Shown here: in pieces, positions 21,332 through 34,534 of the stretch | How positions within the stretch are numbered: position 1 is the first letter of the stretch | Layout of the letters: every line of letters starts with the position of its first letter | Program-made: the position numbers and the translations under genes | Notes under the pieces: model-generated | The model's database searches: none | The model's input: only the letters and a program-made list of their open reading frames with translations | What the model was told of the DNA's origin: nothing | Assembly: GCA_029215795.1 (NCBI GenBank) | Contig: JARDYH010000007.1 | Coordinates: 69,556,763 to 69,620,762 of the forward strand | Direction of reading: 5' to 3' | Length of the DNA: 64,000 nt | DNA from: Anniella stebbinsi | Lineage: Eukaryota > Chordata > Lepidosauria > Squamata > Anniellidae

Positions 21332-24029
21332 TCCGCGCCCCCTCCTCCTCCCCACCTGTTCAGTGCAGCTCACGCCCCCATGTCCCCCCCACCTGCCTCT
21401 GTGTTCGGCCCGCGGTGGCCTCCGTGGGGGGGGGACCCAAAGAGCGTCACGGTGGGGGGACGGCAAGATGTATTGAGCCATGAGAGCCTTTCCCCTCCCG
21501 CTCTCTTTCTCACCCTCTCACCCGCCCGCAAAAGAGCAGTTAGCTGGTGCTCAGGGAACTTGGAGGCAGGACTCTGTGTGGGGTTTCGGGCAAGAGGTGT
21601 CTTCCCGCCTCCTTTCAGGCGTCTGCCCCGAGATACGGTTCGCTTTCGCAAGAGCAAAAGTGCCCTTGGTGGAAGCCACTGCAATCACTGCTCGGCCTTG
21701 CCTGCTGCTGCCACTAGAGGGGGATGTTGCTTCTGGCCGGGGGGGGGGGGGGGGAAGCATGTGTATTCTAACGGGATCTCTGGCTGCTAATGCAATGCTG
21801 GAGGTGATGGGAGGGACACAAGGCCCCGGGCTGGGGGGGCTGAGCATGGGCCGATGGTTCCTGCACCCAGAACCGGAAGGGAGAGCTATGCCACTCTGCC
21901 CAGTTCTCCCACCTTCCCGCCCCCGGTTCCCCTATTTCTTTCTGTCCCAAGAGAAGCAGTCTTCCCTTCCCTTCGGCTTTCTTTGGCCCGGAGGGACAAT
22001 TGCTCCTTTGACGGTTTTGTAAAAGTGTCCAAGTGGCCAGTCCCGGCCTTCAGGGCCTTAATTCCCAACACCAGGAATCATTTGATCCTTCCTGGTATGT
22101 GTTCCAGGGAGAGTTCTGGGCCCTAGACCTGACCCTCCCTTTTCTCTGATCACCCTGTTCCTTTTTTTTTTTTTTTAAGTCCCAGTAATTTTGTCTTGCT
22201 GCTTTTCCTTCTGGGTTTCCCATTCCCACCGCTTTTCTTTCCACACACGCACCTTGCTGCTGCCAGCGTCAGGTTTTGCAGGAAGTCTCTTTCTGCTTCT
22301 GTATCTGCTGGCTGCATTAGCACCGTTTCCCCCACCGCTTAACCTTCCGTCACCCTCCCCGCCCCTGAAAAAGACCCCATCCAATGCACGGAGACGCTCT
22401 ATGGGACCAGAGGGAGAGAGAGAGGAATACACACGCCTGCCTGCCTGCCACCGCCACCCCCTGCGGAGATAGTGGGGGAATCTCTGCATGCCCTCCTTCC
22501 CTCTCGCCGTCAGAGACTGAGTGTAAATCATGTTTATAAGTTATGGGAACGAACGGATCTTTTACAGAAGAAAAACAAAATCCCCCCCCCCAAAAAAAGC
22601 CCTGCAAGGTGAGAGCCGCCTCCCACTGCAAAGTTGGGGATGTCCGGTTTCAATTAAAGAAGCGAAAACATCCGCCACCCTTCCTCCAGTCTTCCTCTTG
22701 TCTTCTTTGTTCATCCTATCTCATAGGGCAGCAGGACAGAACCTCTTTCAGCGCCAGTTTTGAATCCTATTTCAGCGGTTCACGGGCTGTGTTCCAGTAG
22801 TGGACAGGGCCCCAAATCCCAGCGTATTTTAGCTGAAAGTTCTTACTGCCAGTAACTAAAGCTTTCATGAAAACCATTTCAACCTTTTCGAAAGGGAGAA
22901 AGAGAATCCACAACTTCCAGAACACTCAAACGCTCAGCGGTTCGGGGAACGGGTGGATCCAGAGGAAGGGACTGGGGCCTCCCGGGTCCCCAATCCAGGA
23001 AGGCTGGGTTGGGTGCCCTGGTGGGCCAGAATCCCCCCCCCCCGACCTGAGGTTCTGCATCCTTGTCATAGAAGTTGGGGCTCTGTGGCCCAGGCTTTTC
23101 TATTGACCCTTGGATGTGGTCTCAGAAGTACGGGATGCAAATGGCCCTGCTTTCAAATAAAAGCTCCTGGAGGAGAAGGCTAGCCATAGCTACGAGTCCT
23201 GATGGCTACGTGCAGCCTCCAGTATCAGAGGCAGTAAGGCTGCATACACTAGCTGTTGGGGAACATGGGTGGGAGGGTGCTGTTGCATCATGTCCTCCTT
23301 GTGGGTCCCTGTTTGTTTATGTATTTATTTACAATATTTATATATCGCTCAATTATCTAACTCAGATCCCAGAGCAGTGAATATATTTTGTTTCCCTGCA
23401 TTGCTGAGGCACACTGTGGCTGTACTGTGGAAATCAGAAGGGGTGGTGGTGGAGCGTGGCGGAGAAATCTCTAACAAGCATAGGTGTGCGTAGCTCATTT
23501 CATTAGGGTGTGCACCTTAAAAGCCCTGATTGGAGTGGAGGAGGGGAAAGCGCGCTTTCCAGGGCCTCCGGAAAGTGCGTAGTTCCCCCAGGGATGCTAA
23601 TGGCGGCTTTCTGGTGGCTTTCCCGTGCTTTTAATTCAAGCGGGGGGAGGGCAGGGAAGCAGAGGTGCCCTGGGAAATCAGGGTGTGCCTGGGCACACCC
23701 AGCACACCCTGTGCGCACTGCTGTGCTAACAAGAATTATGGAACTACGCAGAATATTTGCTTCTGTCCTATGCAAAATGAAGGACCGTTGAACAGCAACA
23801 GCAGAGTGGCACCCCAAACACGCCACACACCTCTGGCATCAACCAGGCCAATAAATGGTACCCAATATCTCTAGCTCTCTTCCTCTCTCTCTCTTCTTCA
23901 AAAGGACCTGACCCCCTCAGGGCTGCCTCAGACATCTCACAAATCAAGGAGTGAAAGACGTGGCTGAGACAATCACTTCACAGAGATAAAGCAAGGTCGG
24001 TAATTGCAGCCTTCTGTGAGGGCCAGAGA
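21332..24029. other. TOMM40 3' side and intergenic sequence
   Basis: GC-rich sequence after the stop probably includes the TOMM40 3' UTR. A convincing AATAAA is not close; one occurs near 23155, inside a CR1-derived piece (about 23145-23310). 23510-23705 resembles the interior of the TAGGGTGACCATATTTGGG element family. Frames of up to 180 aa here lack any recognisable domain. Confidence 0.45.
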
Positions 24030-27000
24030 TTCATTTTATTTATTTATTTATTACATTTGTATACCGCCCCATAGCCGAAGCTCTCTGGGCGGTTTACATA
24101 GGATTAAAAACAATTAAAAACAATATACAAAAATGAAAACAGCAAAAACATATAACATACACACAGTCTGTACATTTAAAAACCACTACAACACTTCAAA
24201 AAGCTACAAAAACAAAACAAAACAAAACAAACCCAGGCTCCTCAGATATTGCCAAATGCCTGAGAGAAGAGGAAAGTCTTGACCTGGCACCAAAAAGACA
24301 ACAATGTTGGCGCCAGGCGGGCCTCGTCGGGGAGATCGTTCCACAATTGGGGGACCACCACAGAGAAGGCCCTCTCTCTTGTTGCCGACCTCCGAGCTTC
24401 CCTCGGAGGAGGCACTCAGAGGAAGGCCTTAGATGTTGAACGTAGTGTTTGGAAAGGCGTTCCATCAGGTATTGTGGTCCCAAGCCGTGTAAGGCTTTAT
24501 AGGTTAAAACCAGCACCTTGAACCAGGCTCGGAAACATACAGGCAGCCAATGCAAGCTCGAACCTATTGGTTCCAGTTATCAATCTGGCCGCTGCATTTT
24601 GCACAACTTGCAGCTTCTGAACCACCTTCAAAGGCAGCCCCACGTAGAGTGCATTGCAGTAATGTAACTTGGAGGTTACCAGAGCATGGACAACTGAAGC
24701 CAGGTTATCCCTGTCCAGATGGGGACGTAGCTGGGCCACCAACCAAAGTTGGTAGAAGGCACTCTGTACCACTGAGGCCACCTGTGCCTCAAGTGACAAA
24801 GATGGTTCTAGGAGAACCCCCAAGCTATGAACCCGCTCCTTCAAGGGGAGTGCAACCCCATCCAGAACAGGTTGAACACCCTCCATCCGGTCAGCAGAAC
24901 CACCCACTAACAGCGTCTCAGTCTTGTCTGGATTGAGTTTCAGTTTATTAGTCCTCATCCAGTTCATTGTCGCAGCCAGGCACTGGTTCAGCACATCCAC
25001 AGCCTCACCTGATGAAGATGAAAAGAAGAAATAGAGCTGCGTGTCATCAGCGTACTTATGACAACGCACTCAAAAACTCCGGATGACTGCACTCAACGGT
25101 TTCATGTAGATGTTGAACAGCATGGGGGACAAAACTGACCCCTACAGAACCCCATACTGGAGAATCCACGGGGCTGAGCAATGTTCCCCAAGCACCACCT
25201 TCTGGAGCCGACCCCCCAAGTAGGAGCGGAACCACTGCAATGCAGTGCCTCCCACTCCCAACTCAGCCAGTTGGCCCAGAAGGATACCAAGGTCGATGGT
25301 ATCGAAAGCTGCTGAGAGATCAAGGAGAATCAACAGAGTCACACTCCCCCTGTCTTTCTCCCAACATAGGTCATCATACAGGGCGACCAAGGCTGTTTCC
25401 GTACCAAAACCAGGCCTGAAACCCGACTGAAATGGATCCAGATAATCGGTCTCATCCAAGAGTGCCTGGAGCTGGCTCACAACCACCCGCTCAAGGACCT
25501 TGCCCAGGAATGGAACATTTGCAACTGGCCTGTAGTTATTAAGATTTTCAGGGTCTAGGGAAGATTTCTTTAGGAGTGGTCTCACTGCCGCCTCTTTCAG
25601 GAGGCCTGGGACCACTCCCTCTTGCAAAGAGGCATTAATCACTTCCCTGGCCCAGCCAGTTGTTCCATCCCTGCTAGCTTTTATTAGCCAAGAGGGGCAA
25701 GGATCCAATATGGAAGTGGTTGCACGAACCTGTCCAAGCACCTTGTCAACGTCCTCGAGCTGCACCAACTGAAACTCATCCAAGAAAACAGGACAAGCCT
25801 GTGCTCTGGATACCTCACTAGATTCACCTGCTATAACACTGGAGTCTAAGGCTGCCTCTACAAGAGGCATTTAAAGCTCTTTCAAGGCGCATTAAAAAAT
25901 TTACCTCTACAAGAACGGAGCGCAAATCGGGCGTAGAGGCGCGTTTTCTCTCCGATTATGCGCATTATCGAATGCACGTTAAATAGCGAGTTTTATTTTG
26001 CTCCGGCCGTTAAAGCACATTTTGACTATGTGAACAAGCGATTCTCCGCATTAACTACTTGTAAAGTGCATTTGAAACAACCGGTAAGGTCACCTGTTGC
26101 ATACAAGCATTTACGATAAAGCGCTTCAGCGATTATGCGCATAATCGGCTAACTAGGCATCAAACTAAGTCCTGACGGATGCCAGAGATTTTATTCTGGA
26201 AGTGCCCAGCAAATGTATTACAGCGGGCCTCAGACGGTTCTACCATGTCCTTGGGGCCAGCATGTAAAAGCCCCCGGACAACTCTGAAAAGCTCCGCTGG
26301 GCGGCAGGTTAATCATTGAATAGTGGCAGCAAAGTATTGTTTTTTTGCTGCCCTCACTGCCCCTGAATACAGCTTACCATAAGCACTTACCAGTGTTTGA
26401 TTGCATCCATCAGGAGTTCGTCTCCATCTGCCCTCAAGCTGTCTCCTGTTTTGTTTCATCACTCTCAGCTCCGGGGTATACCACGGAGCTGTATGAGCTC
26501 TACACAGGAGAGGGCGCTCAGGAGCCATCATGTCAACTGCCCGGGTCATTTCTGCATTCCACAGATCAACCAGGGTTTCAACAGGAGAGCCAGCCCTATC
26601 AGCCGGAAAACTCCCCAGAGCCCTCTGGAAACCATCTGGATCCATTAGCCTCCGGGGGCGGACCATCTTAATGGGTCCCCCACCCTTGCAGAGGGGAAAA
26701 GCTGCTGTAAGTCTAAACCTCAGCAGGTGGTGGTCTGACCATGACAGAGGGGTTGATGTAAAGTCCCCCACTTTCAGATCCCCATCTCCATGTCCAGTTG
26801 AAAAAAAACAGGTCTAGAGTGTGCCCTGCTACATGCGTCGGACCGATGGCATGTTGGGACAGTCCCATGGTTGTCATGGAGACCATGAAATCCTGAGCTG
26901 CCCCAGATAAAGTGCCCTCGGCATGAATGTTGACATCCCCCAGAACCAAGAGTCTGGGGGACCTCAACAGTACACCAGAGACCACCTCTGTCAGCTCAGC

Positions 27001-27690
27001 TAGGGAGTCTGTTGAGCAGCAGGGTGGGCGGTACACCAACAGAATCCCTAATCTGTCCCGTTGGCCCAACACAAGGTGCAAACACCCCAGACCAGTAGTC
27101 ACATGGACAGGGAGCCTGCAGAGGGGGATGGAATTCCTATAGACCACAGCAACCCCCACCCCCGGCCCTCAAGTCTACCCTGATGCTGAACCAAGTACCC
27201 CGGTGGGCATAACTGGGAGAGACTAACTCCTCCCTGCTCTCCCACCCAGGTCTCGGTTATACATGCCAGATCGGCTACCTCATCCACAATTAAGTCGTGG
27301 ATGAGGGAGATCTTATTATACACCGATCTGGCATTTATAAGCAGCACCCGGAGGCCTGAGGGCTGGCTGATAGGGCAACCAACTAGCCTGTGGATGTGAG
27401 GTGGACTGGAACAAGGCACAGCCATTAACTGTCTGGGCCTTGTTCCCCTAACCTGGCAAGTCCTCCTCACAACGCCATATCTCCCTCTACCCATCACTGA
27501 TTGTGCTCCCCTCATATCCCCCCACCTGGCCCTGTAACCTCCCTCCCAGGCACATAGCTCAAGCCTGGGGAAAGGGGGGGAAAACTGCTTATTCGATTGA
27601 GCAAACTCAATCCCCATCACTGCCTCCTCCTTTCTGTTGCAATGGTTTTGGAGGCTGTAGCAATAACTGTTGGGGGTGGAAAAGAAAGCC
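24030..27690 (-). mobile_element. Nearly full-length, decayed L2/CR1-type LINE
   Basis: Read on the minus strand, the segments appear in element order. An endonuclease start (LRVLLINARSVYNKI, ACITETW, LLVLGDVN) lies near 27380-26840. A spacer (WYTPELRVMKQNRRQLEG) follows near 26440. Reverse transcriptase motifs (NYRPVANVPFLGKVLERVV, QSGFRPGFGTETAL, DLSAAFDTID) lie near 25540-25280, and the YADDTQLY catalytic box is near 25045. The C-terminal region follows. The 3' tail is GGGCGGTATACAAATGTAAT followed by AAAT repeats. Frameshifts and an insertion near 25870-26165 break the frame. The 5' end lies within about 170 bp of gene 1's start codon. Confidence 0.88.
25868..26170. mobile_element. Insertion of about 300 bp interrupting the LINE
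   Basis: The LINE frame stops at 25870 and resumes near 26313. Between them is sequence rich in GATTATGCGCATAATCG-type palindromes and TTAAAG motifs unlike the LINE. CCTCTACAAG occurs at about 25855 and 25903. The exact ends are unclear. Confidence 0.4.
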
Positions 27691-27856
27691 CACCACCCAC
27701 ATGTCCAACCCCCTGGAGGGGGGCAGTGGCCTCTGTTAATGAATGACAGGAACCAGGGGAGGAAAAGATCATTTATCCCCCCTCGGGGCTCCCACTCCTC
27801 AAAGACGGACCCGGCCTCCATCCTAGCAAGTTCTCAGGACCCTGCACTGAGCCACC

Positions 27857-30800
27857 ATGAGGTTCCTTGTAGTCACACTGGCTTTGGCCATCTTTACAGG
27901 TGAGTGGAGGGAAATTATGAACTCTTCTTTTGGCCAGGTGGGTGACCTTCCTGCTTCCACCTGGCCAACAATGATTTATTGGAAGAGCCAGGAGGTGCCA
28001 TTTTTTTAAATTTTGCTTTATTTTGCTGCGCCCCTTCCTAGAGTTGGAAGACCTAAAGATGGTAGTGCAGGCGCTGGTAACTTTGAGGCTCGACTTCTGC
28101 AATGTGCTGTACATAGGGCTACCTCTGTGCCTAGTCTGAAAACTAGTTCAAACTATGGCAGCCAGGTGGGTCACCAGTACACCTAGGGGAGACCATATTA
28201 CACCACCTTTAAAATCACTTCACTGGCTGCCAATTAGTTTCCGGGCGAAGTACAAAGTGTTAGGTATTACCTTTAAAGCCCTACATGGTTTGGGTCCAGG
28301 TTATCTGCAGGATTGCCTTCTCCCGTACAATCCGCCCTGCACGCTCAGGTCCTCTGGGAAGAACTTACTACAGTTGGCCAAGACTAGGTTGACAACCGTT
28401 ACCCAGAGGACCTTCTCTTCTGCACCTCCCAGACTGTGGAATGGCTTGCCGGAGGAGATTCAACAAATTAGCAGTCTTCTGGAATTTAAGACAGCCATAA
28501 AGACTGATCTCTTCCTGCAGGCCTACAGGCCTACCCAGTTGAATTTTAAGATGCCTTGTAATAATGTATTAGTTTTATATGCTTTTAATCAGTTATATGT
28601 ATTTTATAGTATTTTGTATTCAGTGTTGTTCCCTGCCTCGATCCAGGTGGGTAAGAAAGAAATGGTGTTATTATTGTAGGACCAATTTACACTGGCAATT
28701 TATGCCAGAGCCCTGCCTGGCCCTACCCGTGGGAGGAGCGAGGGTGTTACCTGAGGCAGCAGTTTGGGGGTGTCTTTCATGAAAAGCAGATTCCAGGTGT
28801 CATGAAAGGGCAGCAAAATATTATTTAATTTGTAATTATTGTAATTTTTACTGCAAGGCAAGAGGAGACAAATTCGTGGGATTTTTTTTGCTCCATGTGC
28901 CAAAATAATTTGGCTGGCTTCAGGTACTGTGCACCGTCGTTTGTTAGATTGGGGGGGGGGCATTTACTGCTCTACCTCAGGCAGCGAAATATCTTGGGCT
29001 GCCCTCTGCCCAGTCCTGAAACATCTGGCTCAGTTGTACGGCACACAGACACGGCACAACCTATTGTCCCACGCTATTTCCATGTGCTATAAAATCATGC
29101 GAGTTTCAATCTGGCAGTAGTATAACGTTTACAGATGAGAGTAGCTTTAAATGTGTAGAACTGTTTTGCAATAGTTTGCCCCGTCTTCTCCCCTCTGACA
29201 CCCCACCCCACGCATCTTTCTCCTCCTCCTCCCCTCCCTTGCTCTTGTCTCATTTGGTTTTTAATTCTGATTAGCCCAAAGCCATCTGCTTGGGGTCCTC
29301 CAAAGGGTTCAGGTATGGCCCCAAATGGTCCAGAGATTACATTTTCTTGGATCCACAGCCCTGATAAAGGAGCAAGCTTTCAGGTTGCTCTGCACTCTTA
29401 ATCCCTCAAGCATTCTATCCAACTGTGACACTTCCAATGAGTTGGGGAACCAACGAGATGGAATTATGGGGCAGCCTTGGAAAGGGGTAAGAAGAGCGCT
29501 TGTTTGCTCAATTTATAATCTCTTTCTCCGAACGGAAGGGGGGGTCAGAGGACACCCTCCACACAGTGAAAGAGCATGTGAGGGGATAGGACAGCCGCAT
29601 GGGCTAGACTCACCGTCATTGCATTCCATCTGGGTTGCATCGGAAGGGCTACATGCATACCAGTGTATACGTGCAGGCAGTTCTTCCATGTGAACGGAAA
29701 CCCTAGTGTGGGCGTGGCTGCCACGCATGGCAGAGGGTCATGTGGCCATCAGTGGTGGCCTCCTCGTGACCCTCCTCACATGCTTTTTCCACACACGGAG
29801 GAAGTCATCTGAACCCTTTGCCCCCAGGACTGGCCTAAGGGGTGGGCGAGCTGGATGGTCGCCCCAGGCGCCAAGCTGAAGGGGGCGCCAAGCTGAGCTG
29901 AGGAACTCCCTGGGATCTCACATTTAGGCTCAATCGCACACAAGCTGAAGCATACAAACATACCTCAGAAAAGGCAGGTGACACTTACGTACCCACAGCA
30001 GGAAGCTTGTAAGTTGAATTCTCATGTAAACACGGGTGATGGAGCATCCTCCTCCACTGCACCTGAGGGCAACACGCTGGCTTAGAGGGTGCACTGCTAT
30101 GGGGCAGACAGTGGGGCACACAGAGCTCTGTCCTCCAACACCGTTCCATTGCTCAACACACCCTCGTGTCCACCGCTTGAGGTGGCTGCACCACTCTACC
30201 TAACGGTAGAGCCGGACCTGTCTCAGTAAGTGGTTATATGTTCTCTCTCTCTCTCTCTTTCTGTCTCTGTGTTTTCTATTCATACATCTTTACCCATCAG
30301 ACCGTTTCTACCTTTGGCATCATGTAATACAGACTGCACGATGGTGATTTCCATGTTGTTCTGCTTTTTGGGGGGGGGGGGGTTGGTCATTTTATTTTAG
30401 GTAAAATTGCAGCTCCTAAGGAAAGGTGTTTATTTTACAAAGCAAAGGTTTTCGTTGAGATGTGGGCGTGACAAATACCCTTCTTTGCTTCCTTATCTTC
30501 CAGGCTCCCAGGTATTTGTCCTCAGAGAAGAACAATATCCTGAGCTGGCCCAGTTAAACCAGGAGCTAAGGGAATACCTCAGAAACATCACCAGAGCAGT
30601 CAATGAAAAAATTGAGTTCATCCGAAGCTTGGAGATTGGCCAGTCGCTGGTGTAAGCAATTTAGACTTCTTCTTTTTTTCTGATGAAAATGTATATATAA
30701 TGTCGGGACCAGGAACTTCATAGGTTGCAGCTGAGGCCAGTGTTGCCCGCTAATTGGCCCTAACAACAAACAAGCATGAACCCTTAAGAGATCCAGACTT

Positions 30801-31888
30801 GTCGTTCTTGGAGTGTAAATGAACGCATTTGTGGTTCATGTGCAGAGCGGGGGCGGGGAGAAGAGAGGAGCTGCCTAGAAAAAGACTACCTAGACCCCCC
30901 CCCAGATGTGCTGGACTACAACTCCCATCACCCCCAGCAAGCAGCTGCCAATGGCCGGGGACGATGGGAGATGCAGTGCAGCACTAGCTGTTGACTGCTT
31001 AGCCTTTGGTTCTTTCTCTCTCCCCTTGTGACTACTTTTCTGCATTATTCCCCCTTCTAACTGGTAAGGAAAATTAGCTGAGAACGGTAGCTTGAAAAGA
31101 ACGGTAGCTTGAAATAAGCCAGGGAAGGAGGCCGATGGCTCCTTCTTCATTGTCAATCATATATACTTTGCTTGGAGGGAGCTGAACAGGAGAGGCAGCC
31201 CTGCTTTTCGTGGGGAAAGCGTCATACGCCGGCCAGCTCTTAAATACAGGAGTTTGCTGCTCAGTGGGGAAGTTCCATGTCCCATTGCCTGAATCTTCCA
31301 ATCCTCTGTCCTTCTCCTGCAGAGACCAGCTGTATGCAGGCTACTCCGAAGTCAGAGGGCGCTTGCGTGACCTGGAGGCCGAGCTGCCCGCTGAGATCCA
31401 GCAGGCGTACGAGCGGGCGGTCGGGGCGTCGTTGGCCGTGGTGGAGAAAAGTGTCAGCGCCCTCCATAGCTTGAAGAGGAAGGTGACGCCGGCCACCGAT
31501 AAAGTCGCCGAGTCTTTGTACTCCCATCGTGGCGCCCTACACAAATTCAGCCCTCGGGAAGGTGAGTTCCTACACGGAGGCCTTGCGCCAGGCCCTCGCC
31601 ACGACCAAGGAGCTGAGTCCCAAGCTGAAGGAGAAGCTGGAGACACAACTGAAAGAGCTGAGGAACCAGCTGGCTCTGTCTGTGGAGAAGCTTCAGAGCC
31701 AGTTGAAGGAGTTCCAGGCCTCCCTCAAGCCCTTTGCCAATGGCGCCAAGGAGAAGTTCAGGCAAGGCATGAAGAGAGTCAACAAGACTTTGCAGCTGGA
31801 TATCGCCCCGATTCTCAAGGCGCTTTGGAAATACACTGCAGACTTTAAGGAGTGGGTGGACACTCCTGTGCCCACCCCAGATAAGTGA
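27857..31888 (+). CDS. Apolipoprotein A1/A4/E family gene 1 (APOE position), frameshifted last exon
   Basis: Secreted exchangeable apolipoproteins coat lipoprotein particles through amphipathic helices. Coding exons are 27857-27899, 30504-30651 and 31323-31888. The start has a perfect GCCACC context and encodes the signal peptide MRFLVVTLALAIFTG. Intron phases (1 at the Gly codon, then 2) match the family. The second exon gives SQVFVLREEQYPELAQLNQE and continues with EYLRNITRAVNEKIEF. The last exon begins DQLYAGYSEVRGRLRDLEAE and ends FKEWVDTPVPTPDK. Between about 31505 and 31550 the helical reading moves by one base; removing one base would give 251 aa. Without that, translation runs into non-helical sequence until 31848. 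This is either an assembly or sequencing indel or recent pseudogenisation. AATAAA is at 32044. No APOE-like LDL-receptor-binding cluster is evident, so APOE orthology rests on position only. Confidence 0.8.
28060..28680 (+). mobile_element. L2-like LINE 3' fragment in gene 1 intron
   Basis: Encodes FKALHGLGPGYLQDCLLPY and SAPPRLWNGLPEEIQQ, the C-terminal end of an L2-type reverse transcriptase ORF. It ends in the CCTCGATCCAGGTGGGTAAG tail. It lies between the signal exon and the second coding exon of gene 1. Confidence 0.8.
28681..30503. other. Remainder of gene 1 intron
   Basis: 28690-29068 is duplicated at 38700-39065, in the truncated gene 1 copy. The rest holds a (CT)n run near 30243-30262 and a G run near 30371. 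No additional exon is supported. Confidence 0.55.
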
Positions 31889-32043
31889 TGATGATGATGA
31901 TGGTGATGATGAGTTTGCAAGGAATGGAGGGGATGACCCTCGGACCACCCTCTAAATAGATGAAACTGACTTGGAAGGGGGTTATTAAAATGTGGACACT
32001 CAACACCACGGTTGTGGGTATTTGCAACTTTTCCACATCATGT

Positions 32044-32049
32044 AATAAA
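32044..32049 (+). terminator. Polyadenylation signal of gene 1
   Basis: AATAAA about 156 bases after the stop codon. The 3' UTR (with GATGATGATG repeats right after the stop) is conserved in the truncated copy at 39155-39475, where this hexamer reads ATACTAAA. Confidence 0.75.
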
Positions 32050-33517
32050 GGGGATGGTCCCAAATGATGCCATGGTTATGGGGTGCCAGTTTCTCAGGAC
32101 TTCGTGGCAGCTTCTGCCAGCTGGTTAACGATTGTGTCCACACAATCAACCTCGAGCAGCATTAGACAGGAGGAGTTTTCACATAGTAAATGCATTACCC
32201 ACTTTGCTTCCTCAGAGGATCATGCCTGCTTGTCGGAGAGAATCGTAGGGCTCCATCACACCTACTTTCCTCCCCCCCTCCCCCCCCCCCCGGTTTGCCT
32301 CTGTGATTTCCACCTCCATTTCATTAGTGCCTCAAGCAATGGTCCCTTTCACATGCGTCTGTGGTATCGCCTCTGCACCGGTGAAATCTCCTTCTGCTTC
32401 TTTGCAATCCCACTCCACTCCGCCCCGCCCCTTCTCCTCCCCCCTCCAGTTTATTGGTTGTGACATCGTGATGGACGTGGCGCAAGCCCGCCCTCCTCTT
32501 TGGTCAGCCAGACCTCCCTTCAAAGCACCCCCCACAACGAAGGCACAGTGCAAGGACAGCAATACACGGGGGCGGATGGGCTTTTTAATCCTACATGGAG
32601 GAAATTAGCCAGACTTTCCCCGCTGTAGGAAAACACGGAAAGGCAGGGGGAAGAGGCAGGGGGAATGCAAGACAGGCGCCATGTCATGTGAGTACTGCGC
32701 TGCAAAACAGCAAACCAGGCATGAGAAGAGTGAGATAAAATGTTGGTGTGATGGAGCCTCTCTCTCTCTCTCTTCTCACTCTTTGGCAACTCTTTTTGGG
32801 TTCACCCTCGTAGGCCAGATCTACAGTTTGTGTCAAATCATAACGATCCCATCATGGTGATGCTATATCCCTCTTCCTCGTTTATACTTCGTTGGACACA
32901 CAATGGTAGTTTGGATAATGTGGAATAAAGAGCAGGGAATAAGACGACGGTAGTGGCATATCGGATGTGTCCCAATAGTTATCAGCACACTCCAATACTG
33001 CTATAAAAGCAGGAATGTGGATCTAGCCAAACTCTCTCCCTCGGTCATGTGTCTCAGGATCTATTCCAGTAAAAACTAAAACACTCAGGGTCATTGTGCC
33101 CATTATAGAAATGAATGGTGTGGCCACGTGTGGAACACGGAGAGCAGTTCTAATTCCCCCATCTCACGCAGCATTTTGTGGAGAGGGAAACGGTGCAGAA
33201 AAAAGCCTGGCCAAATTGTCAACAGGGTAGTAGCAGTGGAGGCTGGTAGCTCCTATTTCAGTAGGGCACAGTGAGACTCAGCAGCTGCAAAATCCTTTAA
33301 TAATAATAACAACAATAATAATAAATTTATTTCTTACCCACCTCTCCGTTTGGATCGAGGCGGGGAACAGCAGTAAATATAAAATATGATAAAATACATA
33401 AAACTGATTAAAAACAGGATACACATTATTAAAATAGCAATAAAACATCCTAAAAACATCCTTAAAAAAACATTATATTTTTTTAAAAGAACTATTAGGT
33501 GCTAGTTTCAAAGATTT
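32050..33517. other. Intergenic, no gene; LINE tail at 33297-33480
   Basis: Up to about 32215 the sequence is still the gene 1 downstream region shared with 39475. It is followed by C-rich and unique sequence. 33297-33480 is the reverse complement of the L2-type tail (CCTCTCCGTTTGGATCGAGG). Confidence 0.5.
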
Positions 33518-34259
33518 TGTCAGGACTGTGGCCGTGGGTGTTGTTATATGAGCCCTGTGAAGGACATGGGGTTTCAAGGAACCTTGCCGCTCCAGAGGGG
33601 AGGGAAGGGGATGAGTTCATGTGTTGACATAGTTCTGAGCTGGTTATCTTGCCTGGTACCAGCCTGGGAAAAACAGGTGCACCCACTAATGAGTTCCCAA
33701 CGACTTTCAGCTGAAAGCCGTTAGGGAGGATTGGTTTCCCAGGCTCCAGGGGGAGGGGGGCTGCCTGGGAAGAAGACTGAAAAACGAAGGTCTACGACGG
33801 TTGCATCATCTCTCTTCGGACCAAGGCACGGTGAAGAGTTGATCTCCGGCCGGCCGGATTCAGCCGGGTGTTAGATAGATTTTTATTGTTTTACTAGCCT
33901 GCTCGGTTTGGGGTTGCTTAGCACTTTTAAGAGTGTGCCTGATTGATTGGGGACCCAATTGTTTTATGACTTGTGCCTTTTTGTGCTGCTACCCATACCT
34001 ACCTCATTCCTTTCTCACCCCCCCCCCCTCTTTCCCTCTTCCAACAACCTTTCCCTGCTTTGGTTTTTGCTGGGTTTGAGGAGGGGTGCTTTGACCAAGG
34101 CCTTAACTTAGAATAGTGTGTAAATAAACTTGCTTTGGTCCTTAAATTCTGTGTGGTTATTTCCAGCGTTGGCTCAAGCCAGTTTTGGCTGGGGAACCGG
34201 GTGGCGGGACGGGATTTGTCCGCCACGGCAAGGGAACGTTTGTTTACGTTTCCTTGACA
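33518..34259 (+). mobile_element. Solo LTR of an endogenous retrovirus
   Basis: Starts TGTCAGGACTG, ends TTCCTTGACA, about 742 bp, with a polyadenylation hexamer in GTAAATAAACTTGC near 34120. Homologous in inverse orientation to 13494-14219. No internal viral genes remain. No target duplication is clear. Confidence 0.7.
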
Positions 34260-34534
34260 AGCCCTACCTAGGCATGGGCCACAGAACTTCTGAGATGTGC
34301 CTCGGATCTTTAGAGCTGCCCCAATTGCAATCATCTGCCTGCAGCCTCTCTTCTCCTTACTCGATTCAGTTGTATGGAACGGAGAAGAAAAGGGTGTGTA
34401 TTTTGAAGAATGGAACTCAGTGGAGAGACTCAGGATTTAGAAGAGGAAAGAGTTGGGAAACGAGCTGCCAGGACTGGAAGTCTGAAGGCAAGACTACCCT
34501 CTTAGTGCAGTTTAGAACTAGACCAAAGACCTTG

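Noticed and set aside
21380..22022. Open frames of 136-180 aa after TOMM40
   Set aside because: They overlap on both strands in the GC-rich TOMM40 3' region with no domain, splice context or repeat in the other paralogous DNA.
24550..27142. Plus-strand frames in 24.5-27.1 kb
   Set aside because: Antisense shadows of the minus-strand LINE endonuclease and reverse transcriptase.
30407..30655. Second coding exon of gene 1 as a stand-alone 82-aa gene
   Set aside because: Its upstream part is intron; the acceptor at 30502-30503 and donor at 30652 define a normal internal exon in frame with the neighbours.
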